Source: Pseudomonas sp. BSw22131
GTDB lineage: Bacteria; Pseudomonadota; Gammaproteobacteria; Pseudomonadales; Pseudomonadaceae
Length of the DNA: 64,000 bases
Reading direction: 5' to 3'
Assembly: GCF_026810445.1 (NCBI RefSeq)
Contig: NZ_CP113949.1
Coordinates: 62,001-126,000 of the forward strand
In this document: positions 54,329 through 63,904 of the stretch, one piece after another
Numbering within the stretch: position 1 is the stretch's first letter
Layout: every line of letters starts with the position of its first letter
Notes under the pieces: generated by a model
Seen by the model: the letters and a program-made list of their open reading frames with translations, nothing else
Databases searched by the model: none
What the model was told of the DNA's origin: nothing
Made by a program: the position numbers and the translations under genes

Positions 54329-56368
54329 ATGACCTCTAGCACCGATGGTCCGCCCGACTCTGTGGCGGCCAGGCATTTCATTCGCAAGCAATTCGCGACT
54401 CAGCTTGCGGTTGAGCGCACCCGACTTCTTTATCAAGGCTCGCTCCTTCCCACACTCCTGATGCTGATCAACGGCCTGCTCTGCGCATGGCTGCTCTGGA
54501 CGCCGCCGCGCTCGGGGCTGATCAGCGTCTGGCTGGTGTGGCTGGCGGCGTTGGTCGGCTTGCGCGTTCTTCAAGTGGCGGCCTTCCATGCTGCCTCTCC
54601 GGCACGTCAGGCTGAGCCGATATGGAAGCGCACCTTTTTGCTCGGCGCGTGTGCCAGCGGTTTTACGTTGTCCAGCGCGGCGCTGGTATTGGTGCCGTTC
54701 GAAGGCGTTGTGCAGCAAGCCTGGGTCTTCGGCCTGATGGGCGCTGCGACGCTGTCCGCAAGCGTCGCCTACGCCGTGAGTATCCCTGCGTTTCTGACCT
54801 TCACCGTCCCGTGCCTGGTGCCGGTGATTGTTTATCTGCTTTGGGGGGCGGGATCGGCGTTGCGTGGTTGGGGCTGGTTGGGTCTGATTCTGCTGATAGC
54901 GCTGATCGTCGTGGCAGCGCAAGTCAATCGTCTCATTCAGAGCGGTCTGATCCGCAGGTTTCAGAACCTCGCCCTGATCGAGCATCTGCAACGGGCGCAG
55001 GCCAAGAGTGAAGAGCTCAATCGAGAACTGTCGCGACAGCACGAAGAGCGCACCCGCTATCTGCTGCATTACGACGAACTGACGGGGCTGGCCAATCGCG
55101 CGCTGTTCAATGAGCGGCTGCGGGATGCCAATCAGCGCGTGCGACGAGGCAAAAGCCTGGCGCTGCTGCACATCAACCTCGATCGTTTCAAGCTGGTCAA
55201 CGACAGTCTGGGGCATGCCGTCGCCGATCAGTTATTGCGCCAGATCGCCCGACGCTTGAACAGTGCGTTGCCCGAGGCCGACACTATCGCCCGGTTGTCT
55301 GCAGACGAATTTGCTGTGTTGTTCGATGCGTATGGAAATCTCTCATCGCTGGCCCGTGTGACCAGCCGGGTGCTGGGCAAGCTGCGCTCGCCGTTGCTGG
55401 TATCTGGCCATGAGTTGGTGGTCAGCGCCTCCATCGGCATCAGTCTGCTGCCTGATTCAGCACGGGATATTTCGGCCCTGCGCAGTCAGGCGAACAAAGC
55501 CATGCAGCATGCCAAACACTTGGGCGGGAATAATTTCCAGTTCTTCACCGACAGCCTCCAAGCCAGCACTCTGGAGCGGTTGCAGTTCGAAATTCAACTG
55601 CGCAAGGCGGTACAGGAGAATCAGCTTGAAGTGGTTTATCAGCCCAAAATGTGCCTTGCGTCAGGGCGTTTGAGTTCTGCTGAGGCGCTGGTTCGCTGGA
55701 ATCATCCGGTGCGAGGCGTGGTGTCGCCCAATGACTTCATCGGCCTGGCCGAAGAAACCGGTTTGATTGCAGAGATCGGTGAGTTCGTTCTGCGCCAGGC
55801 GTGTCGCCAAGTATGCATCTGGCAGAGCCAGGGGCTTGAAACGATTCGTGTGTCAGTCAATCTTTCCGTGCATCAGTTGCGTCAGGGGAAACTGGTGAGC
55901 CTCGTACGTCAGGTGCTCGATGAAACCGGGCTGGCACCTGAATACCTTGAGCTGGAGTTGACCGAGAGCCAACTGATGGACAGCGTCGAGCACATCATTG
56001 CTACCTTCCAGCAATTGCGCGAGCTGGGCGTGAAGCTGTCGATTGATGATTTCGGGACCGGATATTCGTCCCTCAGCTACCTCAAGCGCTTCCCGGTCAA
56101 TTACGTGAAGATCGATCAGGCGTTCATTCGCGGGATAGGCGAGGGCACCGAAGATGCCGCCATCACCCGTGCAATTATCGCCATGGCGCACAGCCTTGGG
56201 CTGAAGGTCGTGGCGGAGGGAGTTGAAAACGAAGAGCAACTGGCGTTTTTGAAAGCTCATGCCTGCGATGAGGTGCAAGGTTACTTGATCAGCAGGCCAA
56301 TTGACGTCGATGCCATGGGTGAAGTTCTTGCCGGGGATACAACCGATGCCTGGGACAAAGTGCAATAG
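54329..56368 (+). CDS. Membrane GGDEF-EAL protein, degenerate GGDEF, likely c-di-GMP phosphodiesterase
   Basis: 679 residues. The N-terminal third is a membrane sensor with about six helices. The GGDEF domain has the catalytic loop LSADEF instead of GGDEF, so it should not make c-di-GMP. The EAL domain is intact (EALVRW, ELTESQL, DDFGTGYSSLSYL, AEGVEN), so it should degrade c-di-GMP. The start at 54329 follows AAGAA; the frame extends to 54263. It is divergent from uvrD, a gene arrangement seen in other Pseudomonas. Confidence 0.9.
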   Translation: MTSSTDGPPDSVAARHFIRKQFATQLAVERTRLLYQGSLLPTLLMLINGLLCAWLLWTPPRSGLISVWLVWLAALVGLRVLQVAAFHAASPARQAEPIWKRTFLLGACASGFTLSSAALVLVPFEGVVQQAWVFGLMGAATLSASVAYAVSIPAFLTFTVPCLVPVIVYLLWGAGSALRGWGWLGLILLIALIVVAAQVNRLIQSGLIRRFQNLALIEHLQRAQAKSEELNRELSRQHEERTRYLLHYDELTGLANRALFNERLRDANQRVRRGKSLALLHINLDRFKLVNDSLGHAVADQLLRQIARRLNSALPEADTIARLSADEFAVLFDAYGNLSSLARVTSRVLGKLRSPLLVSGHELVVSASIGISLLPDSARDISALRSQANKAMQHAKHLGGNNFQFFTDSLQASTLERLQFEIQLRKAVQENQLEVVYQPKMCLASGRLSSAEALVRWNHPVRGVVSPNDFIGLAEETGLIAEIGEFVLRQACRQVCIWQSQGLETIRVSVNLSVHQLRQGKLVSLVRQVLDETGLAPEYLELELTESQLMDSVEHIIATFQQLRELGVKLSIDDFGTGYSSLSYLKRFPVNYVKIDQAFIRGIGEGTEDAAITRAIIAMAHSLGLKVVAEGVENEEQLAFLKAHACDEVQGYLISRPIDVDAMGEVLAGDTTDAWDKVQ

Positions 56369-56451
56369 CGCCTACACTTAAACGCGAAAGATCCTGCGTG
56401 CCTTAACGGTTAAACAGGGCCAGATCGTTTAGCTGTGCGGTTTGCAGGTCA

Positions 56452-56466
56452 TGTAGTATAACTACA
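56452..56466. promoter_or_regulatory. HexR-type operator
   Basis: TGTAGTATAACTACA is a perfect TGTAGT/ACTACA inverted repeat matching the HexR pattern (TTGTarT...AYtACAA). It lies 42 bp before the start codon of the RpiR/HexR-like gene, suggesting autoregulation. Confidence 0.75.
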
Positions 56467-56507
56467 AGAAAGCTACATTCCGGCCCCTTCTCAATGAGTC
56501 CTGCCCT

Positions 56508-57374
56508 TTGAATCTGTTGCAGCACATCGCCCAGTCACGCCATCTCTTACGCAAGTCGGAGCTTAAGGTTGCCGACCATGTGCTGCTCGACCCTGCGGCC
56601 GTGATGCACAGTTCCATGGCCGACCTCGCGCACAGCGTGGGGATCAGTGAACCGACTATCGTGCGTTTCTGTCGCGCCATCGGTTGCACAGGTTTTCAGG
56701 ATCTGAAACTGAAGCTGGCGCAAAGCCTCGCCGCAGGCGCGAGCTTCGGCCAATTTGCCATCCATGAAGACGACTCGGTCGCCGATTACAGCCTGAAGAT
56801 ATTCGACACCACGTTGCACACGCTGATGGAGGTCCGCGAAAAGCTCGATCCCCATGCGTTGCAGGCGGCGGTGACGCTGATGGCAGCGGCGCATCGGGTG
56901 GAGTTCTACGGGTTTGGTGCCTCAGGCGCAGTGGCAGCCGATGCGCAGCACAAGTTCTTTCGACTGCTGCTGACAGCAGCGTCTTATTCCGATCCGCACA
57001 TGCAGGCCATGTCCGCTGTCACACTCAAGCCCACGGATGTGGCGGTGTGTATCTCTCAGTCCGGACGCTCCAAAGACCTCCTGATCACCGCCAATCTGGT
57101 GCGTGAAAGCGGTGCCAATCTGATTACCTTGTGCCCGAGTCAGACGCCGTTGGCTGAATTGTCGACCGTGAACCTGGCCATCGACGTGCATGAGGACACT
57201 GAAATCTACACGCCGCTGACCTCGCGCATCGCTCACCTTGTCGTGATCGACGTGCTGGCTATGGGCGTTGCCATGGCCCGGGGTCCGAGCCTGGTCAACC
57301 ACCTCAAAAGCGTCAAAAGAAGTCTGCGCAGCCTTCGGTTATCGCCCAAGTCGATCAAGTCTCACGAGGATTGA
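56508..57374 (+). CDS. RpiR/HexR-family transcriptional regulator
   Basis: A 288-residue regulator with an N-terminal RpiR HTH (SMADLAHSVGISEPTIVRFCR) and a C-terminal SIS sugar-phosphate domain (YGFGASGAVAADAQHKFFRLL, then CISQSGRSKDLL). HexR-type proteins sense KDPG and control hexose catabolism. The start is a TTG (MNLLQHIAQ), consistent with homologues beside pycR in Pseudomonas. The classical hexR lies next to zwf elsewhere, so this is likely the second copy. Confidence 0.88.
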   Translation: MNLLQHIAQSRHLLRKSELKVADHVLLDPAAVMHSSMADLAHSVGISEPTIVRFCRAIGCTGFQDLKLKLAQSLAAGASFGQFAIHEDDSVADYSLKIFDTTLHTLMEVREKLDPHALQAAVTLMAAAHRVEFYGFGASGAVAADAQHKFFRLLLTAASYSDPHMQAMSAVTLKPTDVAVCISQSGRSKDLLITANLVRESGANLITLCPSQTPLAELSTVNLAIDVHEDTEIYTPLTSRIAHLVVIDVLAMGVAMARGPSLVNHLKSVKRSLRSLRLSPKSIKSHED

Positions 57375-57387
57375 TCGACACGGTTCC

Positions 57388-57473
57388 GTTGGAGCGAGGC
57401 TCGCCGTAAAGCGGGCGACTCGGTTTGCCTGACCCCCTGAGTTGCCTGCTTGGCGGGCAAGCCTCGCTCCAAC
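57388..57473. repeat. REP/BIME element
   Basis: GTTGGAGCGAGGC at the left end and GCCTCGCTCCAAC at the right end are a perfect 13-base mirror pair flanking 60 bp. This is a paired REP between the regulator and the next gene. Confidence 0.75.
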
Positions 57474-57574
57474 ATGTTCTGCGACAACCTTCACCAAGTT
57501 GTCATGCATTCGCCGCGTGATCGTCATCCCCGGCAACCATTCTGTACTCCCGAAAACGCAATGGGAGACAGGAT

Positions 57575-57805
57575 ATGCCTAGGCACTACGATGACTCGCA
57601 GCAGCACAGCAATTCCAGCGTCAAAACCCGCCGTCAGCATGAAGACCAGCGCCGCATGGCGTTCCGGCGTGCGATCGAGACCTACTCCGAAGAGCGCCGT
57701 CTGAATCAGGAGCTCTGCGATTACCTGGGCGCAGCCTCCGCTCATGTCTGGCAGGCCGCTAAGGGTTCAGGGAACGGCCGTCAAAGCGCGCCACAATCTC
57801 ACTGA
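57575..57805 (+). CDS. PA3496-family small protein
   Basis: A 76-residue basic protein (MPRHYDDSQ, then RRQHEDQRRMAFRRAIETY) that matches the PA3496-like family of small Pseudomonas proteins with a proposed envelope or regulatory role. GGGAGACAGG precedes the ATG. Its last 47 bp overlap the end of pycR on the other strand. Confidence 0.7.
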   Translation: MPRHYDDSQQHSNSSVKTRRQHEDQRRMAFRRAIETYSEERRLNQELCDYLGAASAHVWQAAKGSGNGRQSAPQSH

Positions 57806-58709
57806 TCTGCACGCGTTGGGTGCGGATGAACGCGAGAAACGCATGCGCCACGGGCGACAGACGTTTGTCGCGTCCCTGTACCACGCACCAGCTGCGGTAG
57901 AGCGGTAACTCAGCCACTGGCAATTCCACCAGCGCGCCGACAGCCAGCTCACGGCTCAGTGCGTGACGGGTTAACAGCGCAATGCCCAGGCCTGCAACCA
58001 CGCACTCGCGCTGGGCCTCGGCCGACGACACTTCAAGCGTGTGCTCAAAGTGAATACGCTTCTCTTTGTAGTATTCCTCGCAGGCCTTGCGCGTGCCGGA
58101 GCCTGATTCGCGAACCACGAGCGTGTACGGCTCCAGATCCTTGAGTGCTGGTTTTTCCAGCTGACAGAGTGGATGGTCCGGCCGCACGACCGCCACGATG
58201 GGATTGTTCAAGAACGGTAGAAACTCCAACCCCATGTCTTGCGGCACCATCGACATCACCACCAGATCATCGCGGTTATCGGACAGCCTTCTGATGACCT
58301 GAGCGCGATTCACGACCGTCAGATTCAGCATGACGTCCGGATACTGTCGCTTGAATGCGGCGAAAAGATGCGGAACGAAATACTTTGCGCTGGACTCGAT
58401 CGCCAGCTTCAACTGCCCTTGCAGCGACCCTTGCATGTCCGACAGCTGCATATCCAGATTTTCTAGCCGCCCGAACACGTCCCGGCTTGCCGACTGCAGC
58501 GCTTCGGCGGCTTCGGTGAGATAAAGCTTTTTGCCGACATACTCGAAAAGCGGTTGCCCGATCAGCTCTTCCAGTTGGCGTATTTGCAGGCTGATGGCAG
58601 GTTGCGTGAGCGACATTTCTTCAGCAGCTCGGCTGTAGGAGCGCAAATCACAGACCTCGTTGAAGATCCGCAGTTGACGCAATGTCATCCGCATCAATGA
58701 CTTACGCAT
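57759..58709 (-). CDS. LysR-family regulator PycR-like
   Basis: A 316-residue LysR protein with HTH LRSYSRAAEEMSLTQPAISLQI and a CysB/CbbR-like binding domain. It is divergent from the pyruvate carboxylase genes, which is the arrangement of pycR in P. aeruginosa, where it affects the pyc genes and virulence traits. The spacer of 185 bp contains an AT-rich stretch suited to a shared promoter. Confidence 0.9.
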   Translation of the reverse strand: MRKSLMRMTLRQLRIFNEVCDLRSYSRAAEEMSLTQPAISLQIRQLEELIGQPLFEYVGKKLYLTEAAEALQSASRDVFGRLENLDMQLSDMQGSLQGQLKLAIESSAKYFVPHLFAAFKRQYPDVMLNLTVVNRAQVIRRLSDNRDDLVVMSMVPQDMGLEFLPFLNNPIVAVVRPDHPLCQLEKPALKDLEPYTLVVRESGSGTRKACEEYYKEKRIHFEHTLEVSSAEAQRECVVAGLGIALLTRHALSRELAVGALVELPVAELPLYRSWCVVQGRDKRLSPVAHAFLAFIRTQRVQISEIVARFDGRSLNP

Positions 58710-58894
58710 TTTTATCCCTCTCCGAAATGCCCTTATTCCGACGACTATAAGGTTTTACTTATATCTAACCCAATATTTACTCATTTTTGTTAATTGTTGA
58801 TCCGTCATAGGGTGGCGATACGGCTGCGATGCAACATGCAGTTACGCGCCGACCGGTCAGCCGGTTCGTCTGTTAAACGGTCGAGGAAACGCCA

Positions 58895-60310
58895 GTGATA
58901 AAAAAAATCCTGATCGCAAACCGTGGTGAGATTGCCGTTCGTATCGTGCGCGCTTGCGCCGAAATGAGCATTCGCTCGGTGGCGATCTATTCCGACGCCG
59001 ACCGCCATGCGCTGCATGTGAAGCGCGCGGACGAGGCCTACGGCATTGGCTCCGAGCCGCTTGAGGGCTATCTCAATCCACGCAAACTCGTGAATCTGGC
59101 CGTCGAAACCGGTTGCGACGCCTTGCACCCGGGTTATGGCTTTTTGTCCGAAAATGCCGATTTGGCCGACATCTGTGCCGAGCGCGGTATCAAGTTCATC
59201 GGGCCCTCTGCTGAAGTCATTCGCCGCATGGGTGACAAGACTGAAGCCCGCCGCAGCATGATCAAGGCGGGTGTGCCCGTAACGCCCGGCACCGAAGGCA
59301 ATGTGGCTGACATTGCCGAAGCGTTGGTCGAGGGGGAGCGGATCGGTTACCCGGTCATGCTCAAGGCGACATCCGGCGGCGGCGGTCGCGGCATTCGTCG
59401 CTGCAACAGCCGTGAAGAACTGGAGCAGGCGTTTCCGCGGGTTATCTCGGAGGCGACCAAGGCATTCGGCAAGGCCGAGGTGTTCCTCGAAAAATGCATC
59501 GTCAATCCCAAGCACATCGAAGCGCAGATTCTGGGCGATAGCTTCGGCAACGTCGTGCATCTGTTCGAGCGCGACTGCTCGATTCAGCGCCGCAATCAGA
59601 AGCTCATTGAAATCGCCCCAAGCCCGCAACTGACCCCGGAACAGCGCGCCTATATCGGCGACCTGTCGGTGCGTGCGGCGAAAGCGGTCGGCTACGAGAA
59701 CGCCGGAACCGTTGAGTTCCTGCTCGCCGAGGGCGAGGTGTACTTCATGGAGATGAATACCCGCGTGCAGGTGGAGCACACCATCACGGAAGAGATCACC
59801 GGCATCGACATTGTTCGCGAACAGATCCGCATTGCGTCGGGATTACCGCTGTCGGTGAAGCAGGAAGACATCATCCATCGCGGTTTCGCGTTGCAGTTTC
59901 GGATCAACGCCGAAGACCCGAAAAATAACTTCCTGCCGAGCTTCGGCAAGATCACACGTTATTACGCCCCCGGTGGGCCTGGCGTAAGGACCGATACGGC
60001 GATCTATACCGGCTACACGATTCCGCCTTATTACGACTCGATGTGCCTGAAGCTGATCGTGTGGGCGCTGAGCTGGGAAGAGGCGATGGACCGCGGCCTG
60101 CGTGCGCTGGACGACATGCGCTTGCAAGGCGTCAAGACCACCGCCGCCTATTACCAGGAAATCCTGCGCAACCCGGAATTCCGCAGCGGCCAGTTCAATA
60201 CCAGCTTTGTTGAGAGCCACCCCGAACTGACCAACTACTCGATCAAGCGCAAACCCGAAGAGCTGGCACTGGCCATCGCCGCCGCCATCGCCGCCCATGC
60301 AGGCCTATGA
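58895..60310 (+). CDS. pycA: Pyruvate carboxylase subunit A (biotin carboxylase)
   Basis: A 471-residue biotin carboxylase that makes carboxybiotin from ATP and bicarbonate. It starts with a GTG (ribosome site GAGGAA) as MIKKILIANRGEIAVRIVR. It has the ATP loop ATSGGGGRGIR and the active-site segment VEFLLAEGEVYFMEMNTRVQVEH. It lies upstream of subunit B, so the enzyme is the two-subunit type; it refills oxaloacetate during growth on pyruvate or glucose. Confidence 0.94.
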   Translation: MIKKILIANRGEIAVRIVRACAEMSIRSVAIYSDADRHALHVKRADEAYGIGSEPLEGYLNPRKLVNLAVETGCDALHPGYGFLSENADLADICAERGIKFIGPSAEVIRRMGDKTEARRSMIKAGVPVTPGTEGNVADIAEALVEGERIGYPVMLKATSGGGGRGIRRCNSREELEQAFPRVISEATKAFGKAEVFLEKCIVNPKHIEAQILGDSFGNVVHLFERDCSIQRRNQKLIEIAPSPQLTPEQRAYIGDLSVRAAKAVGYENAGTVEFLLAEGEVYFMEMNTRVQVEHTITEEITGIDIVREQIRIASGLPLSVKQEDIIHRGFALQFRINAEDPKNNFLPSFGKITRYYAPGGPGVRTDTAIYTGYTIPPYYDSMCLKLIVWALSWEEAMDRGLRALDDMRLQGVKTTAAYYQEILRNPEFRSGQFNTSFVESHPELTNYSIKRKPEELALAIAAAIAAHAGL

Positions 60311-60317
60311 ATAAGCC

Positions 60318-60398
60318 AGCTGCAAGCTACAAGCGGCAAGCTGCAAGAAAGAGCGCGATCGGCTTTTGCTTGAGGCTTGCAGCTTGGCGCTTGCAGCT
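60318..60398. repeat. Imperfect inverted repeat between pycA and pycB
   Basis: AGCTGCAAGCTACAAGCGG and the mirrored TTGCAGCTTGGCGCTTGCAGCT form a long hairpin ending just before the pycB ribosome site. This AGCTGCAAGC family is a frequent Pseudomonas repeat. It may shield the 3' end of the pycA message. Confidence 0.65.
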
Positions 60399-60412
60399 CT
60401 GAGGAGATAAAA

Positions 60413-62221
60413 ATGACCAAGAAGATCCATGTCACCGACACCATCCTGCGCGACGCTCACCAATCGCTGTTGGCAACCCGCATGCGCACGGAAGACATGC
60501 TGCCGATCTGCGAAAAGCTCGACAAGGTCGGCTATTGGTCGCTTGAAGTGTGGGGCGGCGCAACATTCGATGCCTGCGTGCGGTTTTTAAAGGAAGATCC
60601 TTGGGAGCGTCTGCGCCAGTTGCGTGCGGCACTGCCCAATACGCGCCTGCAAATGCTGCTGCGCGGCCAGAATCTGCTGGGCTATCGCCATTACAGCGAT
60701 GACGTGGTCAGGGCGTTTGTTGCCAAGGCGGCGGTCAATGGCATCGACGTGTTCCGCATCTTTGACGCTATGAACGACGTGCGTAACCTGCGCGTTGCCA
60801 TCGAGGCCGTCAAAGCGTCGGGCAAACATGCGCAAGGCACCATCGCTTACACCACCAGCCCGGTCCACACCATCGAAGCCTTCGTTGCACAGGCCAGGCA
60901 GATGGAAGCCATGGGCTGCGACTCGGTGGCGATCAAGGACATGGCGGGTCTGCTGACGCCTTACGCCACGGGCGAGCTGGTCAAGGCCCTGAAAGCCGAG
61001 CAGTCGCTGCCCGTGTTCATTCATTCGCATGACACGGCCGGCCTGGCTGCAATGTGTCAGCTCAAGGCAATCGAAAACGGCGCAGACCACATTGATACCG
61101 CGATCTCCAGTTTTGCCTGGGGCACCAGCCATCCGGGCACCGAGTCGATGGTTGCAGCGCTCAAGGGCAGCGAGTTCGACACGGGCCTGAACCTGGAACT
61201 GTTGCAGGAAATCGGTTTGTACTTCTACGCCGTGCGCAAGAAGTATCACCAGTTCGAAAGCGAATTCACCGCTGTCGATACCCGTGTGCAGGTCAATCAG
61301 GTCCCGGGCGGGATGATCTCCAACCTCGCCAACCAGCTAAAAGAGCAGGGCGCGTTGAACCGTATGGGCGAAGTGCTGGCTGAGATTCCGCGCGTACGTA
61401 AAGACCTCGGGTACCCGCCACTGGTAACACCCACCTCCCAGATCGTCGGCACACAGGCGTTCTTCAACGTGCTGGCAGGCGAACGCTACAAAACCATCAC
61501 CAACGAGGTGAAGCTCTACCTCACCGGAGGCTATGGCAAGGCGCCGGGCACAGTCGATGAAAAGCTGCGTCGTCAGGCCATTGGCAATGAAGACATCATC
61601 GACGTCCGTCCGGCCGATCTGCTCAAGCCTGAAATGACCAAGTTGCGCAGCGAAATTGGGGCACTGGCCAAATCTGAAGAGGACGTACTGACTTACGCGA
61701 TGTTCCCGGACATCGGGCGCAAGTTCCTTGAGGAGCGAGCGGCGGGCACCCTGGCACCTGAAGCGCTGTTACCCATTCCCGAGACGGGTACGGTGTCCAG
61801 GGCGGGAGGCGAAGGCGTGCCGACTGAGTTCGTCATCGATGTTCACGGAGAGAGCTACCGCGTCGACATCACCGGTGTGGGTGTGAAGGCCGAGGGTAAG
61901 CGTCACTTCTACCTGTCCATTGACGGCATGCCGGAAGAAGTGGTGTTCGAACCACTCAATGAGTTTGTCAGCGGTGGCATCGGTAAACGGCCACAAGCCA
62001 ATAAGCCGGGCCATGTGAGCACTACGATGCCGGGCAATATCGTCGATGTGCTGGTCAAGGAAGGTGACACTGTCAGGGTGGGTCAGGCGGTGTTGATCAC
62101 TGAAGCAATGAAGATGGAGACCGAGGTTCAGGCAGCGGTCACTGGCAAAGTCGTGGCGATTCATGTGGCCAAGGGTGATCGCGTGAACCCAGGCGAGATG
62201 CTGGTCGAGATCGAGGGCTGA
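60413..62221 (+). CDS. pycB: Pyruvate carboxylase subunit B (carboxyltransferase with biotin carrier)
   Basis: 602 residues. The N-terminal HMGL-like carboxyltransferase domain has VTDTILRDAHQSLLATRMR and DMAGLLTPY. A conserved PYC_OADA domain follows, and the C-terminal biotinyl domain has the target lysine in EAMKMETEV. It moves the carboxyl group from biotin to pyruvate. The ATG at 60413 is preceded by GAGGAGA. Often labelled oadA. Confidence 0.94.
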   Translation: MTKKIHVTDTILRDAHQSLLATRMRTEDMLPICEKLDKVGYWSLEVWGGATFDACVRFLKEDPWERLRQLRAALPNTRLQMLLRGQNLLGYRHYSDDVVRAFVAKAAVNGIDVFRIFDAMNDVRNLRVAIEAVKASGKHAQGTIAYTTSPVHTIEAFVAQARQMEAMGCDSVAIKDMAGLLTPYATGELVKALKAEQSLPVFIHSHDTAGLAAMCQLKAIENGADHIDTAISSFAWGTSHPGTESMVAALKGSEFDTGLNLELLQEIGLYFYAVRKKYHQFESEFTAVDTRVQVNQVPGGMISNLANQLKEQGALNRMGEVLAEIPRVRKDLGYPPLVTPTSQIVGTQAFFNVLAGERYKTITNEVKLYLTGGYGKAPGTVDEKLRRQAIGNEDIIDVRPADLLKPEMTKLRSEIGALAKSEEDVLTYAMFPDIGRKFLEERAAGTLAPEALLPIPETGTVSRAGGEGVPTEFVIDVHGESYRVDITGVGVKAEGKRHFYLSIDGMPEEVVFEPLNEFVSGGIGKRPQANKPGHVSTTMPGNIVDVLVKEGDTVRVGQAVLITEAMKMETEVQAAVTGKVVAIHVAKGDRVNPGEMLVEIEG

Positions 62222-62291
62222 TGGCACCGCAATACTGACACCGAGGCGCCCATCGAGCGCCTCAGGTCACGTAAAGAATTTTTGATTTCCT

Positions 62292-62322
62292 CTGGGGGAG
62301 CTCTCGTGGCTCCTCTTTTTTT
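62292..62322 (+). terminator. Rho-independent terminator after pycB
   Basis: GGGGGAGCTCTCGTGGCTCCTC forms a stem followed by a seven-T run, 70 bp past the stop. Confidence 0.8.
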
Positions 62323-62399
62323 GCCTGCGATTTGGCTGGCGATATCGCTGTTTCACGTAGGGGTCCCCGCAACAACGGATGACCTATACAACCTGCGCG

Positions 62400-62993
62400 T
62401 TATTTGTAGTTTTTCTGAAAGATTTGCAGCACGTCTTTAAAGCTCACCTTGCGACTGGCGATCTTTTGCATTTTGTCTTCTGGCAGATAACTGAACTTGA
62501 CGTAGAGCAAATCACCTTTCTGTTTTTCGGTTTCTTTCAGGCCCGCCAGGGACTTCTTCATGGCGTCCAGTGTGGTGGGAGCGGTTGCGATACTCACCCA
62601 CGCCGGCACCGGAATCGCGCCGGCAAAATAACTGACGACCTGGACCATCGTGTCGCCGATTCCGAATACACCTGTGAATCGCGCTTTGGGTGTGTACGGT
62701 GAAATACCCATGTAGATATCGGGCAGGGACGTGATTCGGTTTTCAATACCTTGATGTTGATGGCTCAACAGGAAATCGAATATTTGCAGCGCTGTTCCCA
62801 CGATCACCAGCGACTGCGCACCGGTGCCCGTCTCCGAGAACAGGTGATAGTTGTTGCTGCTGACGACCGATTTTTTCAGCTGACCTCGATCAACAATGAC
62901 ACTTCCATACTTGCCTGCCGACAGCGTTGGCTTGGGCACGCGCCATGGATTAATCGGCGCGACGGGAGGGGTTACTGCACTGGTATTTATCAT
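62400..62993 (-). CDS. Hypothetical protein
   Basis: About 197 residues with a Pro-rich N-terminus (MINTSAVTPPVAPINPW) and no signal peptide. The middle has a hydrophobic stretch (GIGDTMVQVVSYFAGAIPVPAWV). I do not recognise the family. AAGGA precedes the ATG at 62993. It is a single gene, convergent with pycB. Confidence 0.6.
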   Translation of the reverse strand: MINTSAVTPPVAPINPWRVPKPTLSAGKYGSVIVDRGQLKKSVVSSNNYHLFSETGTGAQSLVIVGTALQIFDFLLSHQHQGIENRITSLPDIYMGISPYTPKARFTGVFGIGDTMVQVVSYFAGAIPVPAWVSIATAPTTLDAMKKSLAGLKETEKQKGDLLYVKFSYLPEDKMQKIASRKVSFKDVLQIFQKNYK

Positions 62994-63192
62994 CTCTAAC
63001 ATCCTTGTTAGTTATGGGGGGGGCTCCGATATGGAGCGTTATGGTTGCCGCGCCTAACGTAAGCGTTGCCCGCGAAAACCGCCAGACGATAAGTGGCGCA
63101 GTGTATTGCCGGTTGTAAACAAGCGTATGCAGTCGGTGAAAAGGCGCGATGCATAACCTCGGCGATGCATGGGCCATTCGCGTGCGCCTCTA

Positions 63193-63873
63193 TCACTGAG
63201 GGTGAGTACCACGGCAGCTTTCCAACGTTTTGAGCTGTAAATCATTTTCAAAGTTATCCGTATCCAGCCACGTCTCGAACGCGTTTTGCAGCACGGGCCA
63301 TTCGCTGTCAATGATCGAGTACCAGGCTGTGTTGCGGTTCCGGCCTTTCACCACCATGTGTTGGCGGAACGTCCCTTCATAGGTGAAACCGAAGCGCTCG
63401 GCTGCGCGCCTGGAGCGGGCATTGTCGCCATTACATTTCCATTCCAGACGCCGATTGCCCAGTGCGAAGGACTCTCTGGCCAACAAATAAACCGCTTCGG
63501 TGCCTTTTGGAGTGCGCTGCATGGAGGCGGCAAAGGTGACGTGACCAATTTCGATGCGGCCATGGGCTGGAATAATCGACATCAGGCTCAGGTAGCCGTC
63601 AGTAGCGCCGGTTTGCTGATCGATCACGGTGTAGAACCACGGGTCGGTTCCGCCTTGAAGCGACGACAGAAACTCATCGAACGCCGCTCGCTCGGAGAAA
63701 GGGCCGTATGGCAAATAATCCCACAGCTTTTCATCGCAGCCAGGACCTTGCAGTGCGCCCCATAAGCCGTCTCCATGGCGCGCGAGGTCAAGCTTTTCCA
63801 GCCGCACGAATCGGCCTTCCAGCGTGCGGGTTTCAGGCAGTCCGGCGGGTTGCCAGTGTTCTGTGTTCGACAT
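63193..63873 (-). CDS. GNAT acetyltransferase (RimJ/RimL-like)
   Basis: A 226-residue GNAT enzyme of the RimJ/RimL type, with QRTPKGTEAVYLLARESF and CNGDNARSRRAAERFGF, and FEGRFVRLEKL-like N-terminal sequence (LEGRFVRLEKLDL). It probably acetylates an amine or N-terminus. It is in the same direction as the partial GNAT gene to its right. Confidence 0.85.
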   Translation of the reverse strand: MSNTEHWQPAGLPETRTLEGRFVRLEKLDLARHGDGLWGALQGPGCDEKLWDYLPYGPFSERAAFDEFLSSLQGGTDPWFYTVIDQQTGATDGYLSLMSIIPAHGRIEIGHVTFAASMQRTPKGTEAVYLLARESFALGNRRLEWKCNGDNARSRRAAERFGFTYEGTFRQHMVVKGRNRNTAWYSIIDSEWPVLQNAFETWLDTDNFENDLQLKTLESCRGTHPQ

Positions 63874-63904
63874 GTGCGGTCATCCGTTCGGTGTGATTCA
63901 GGGC

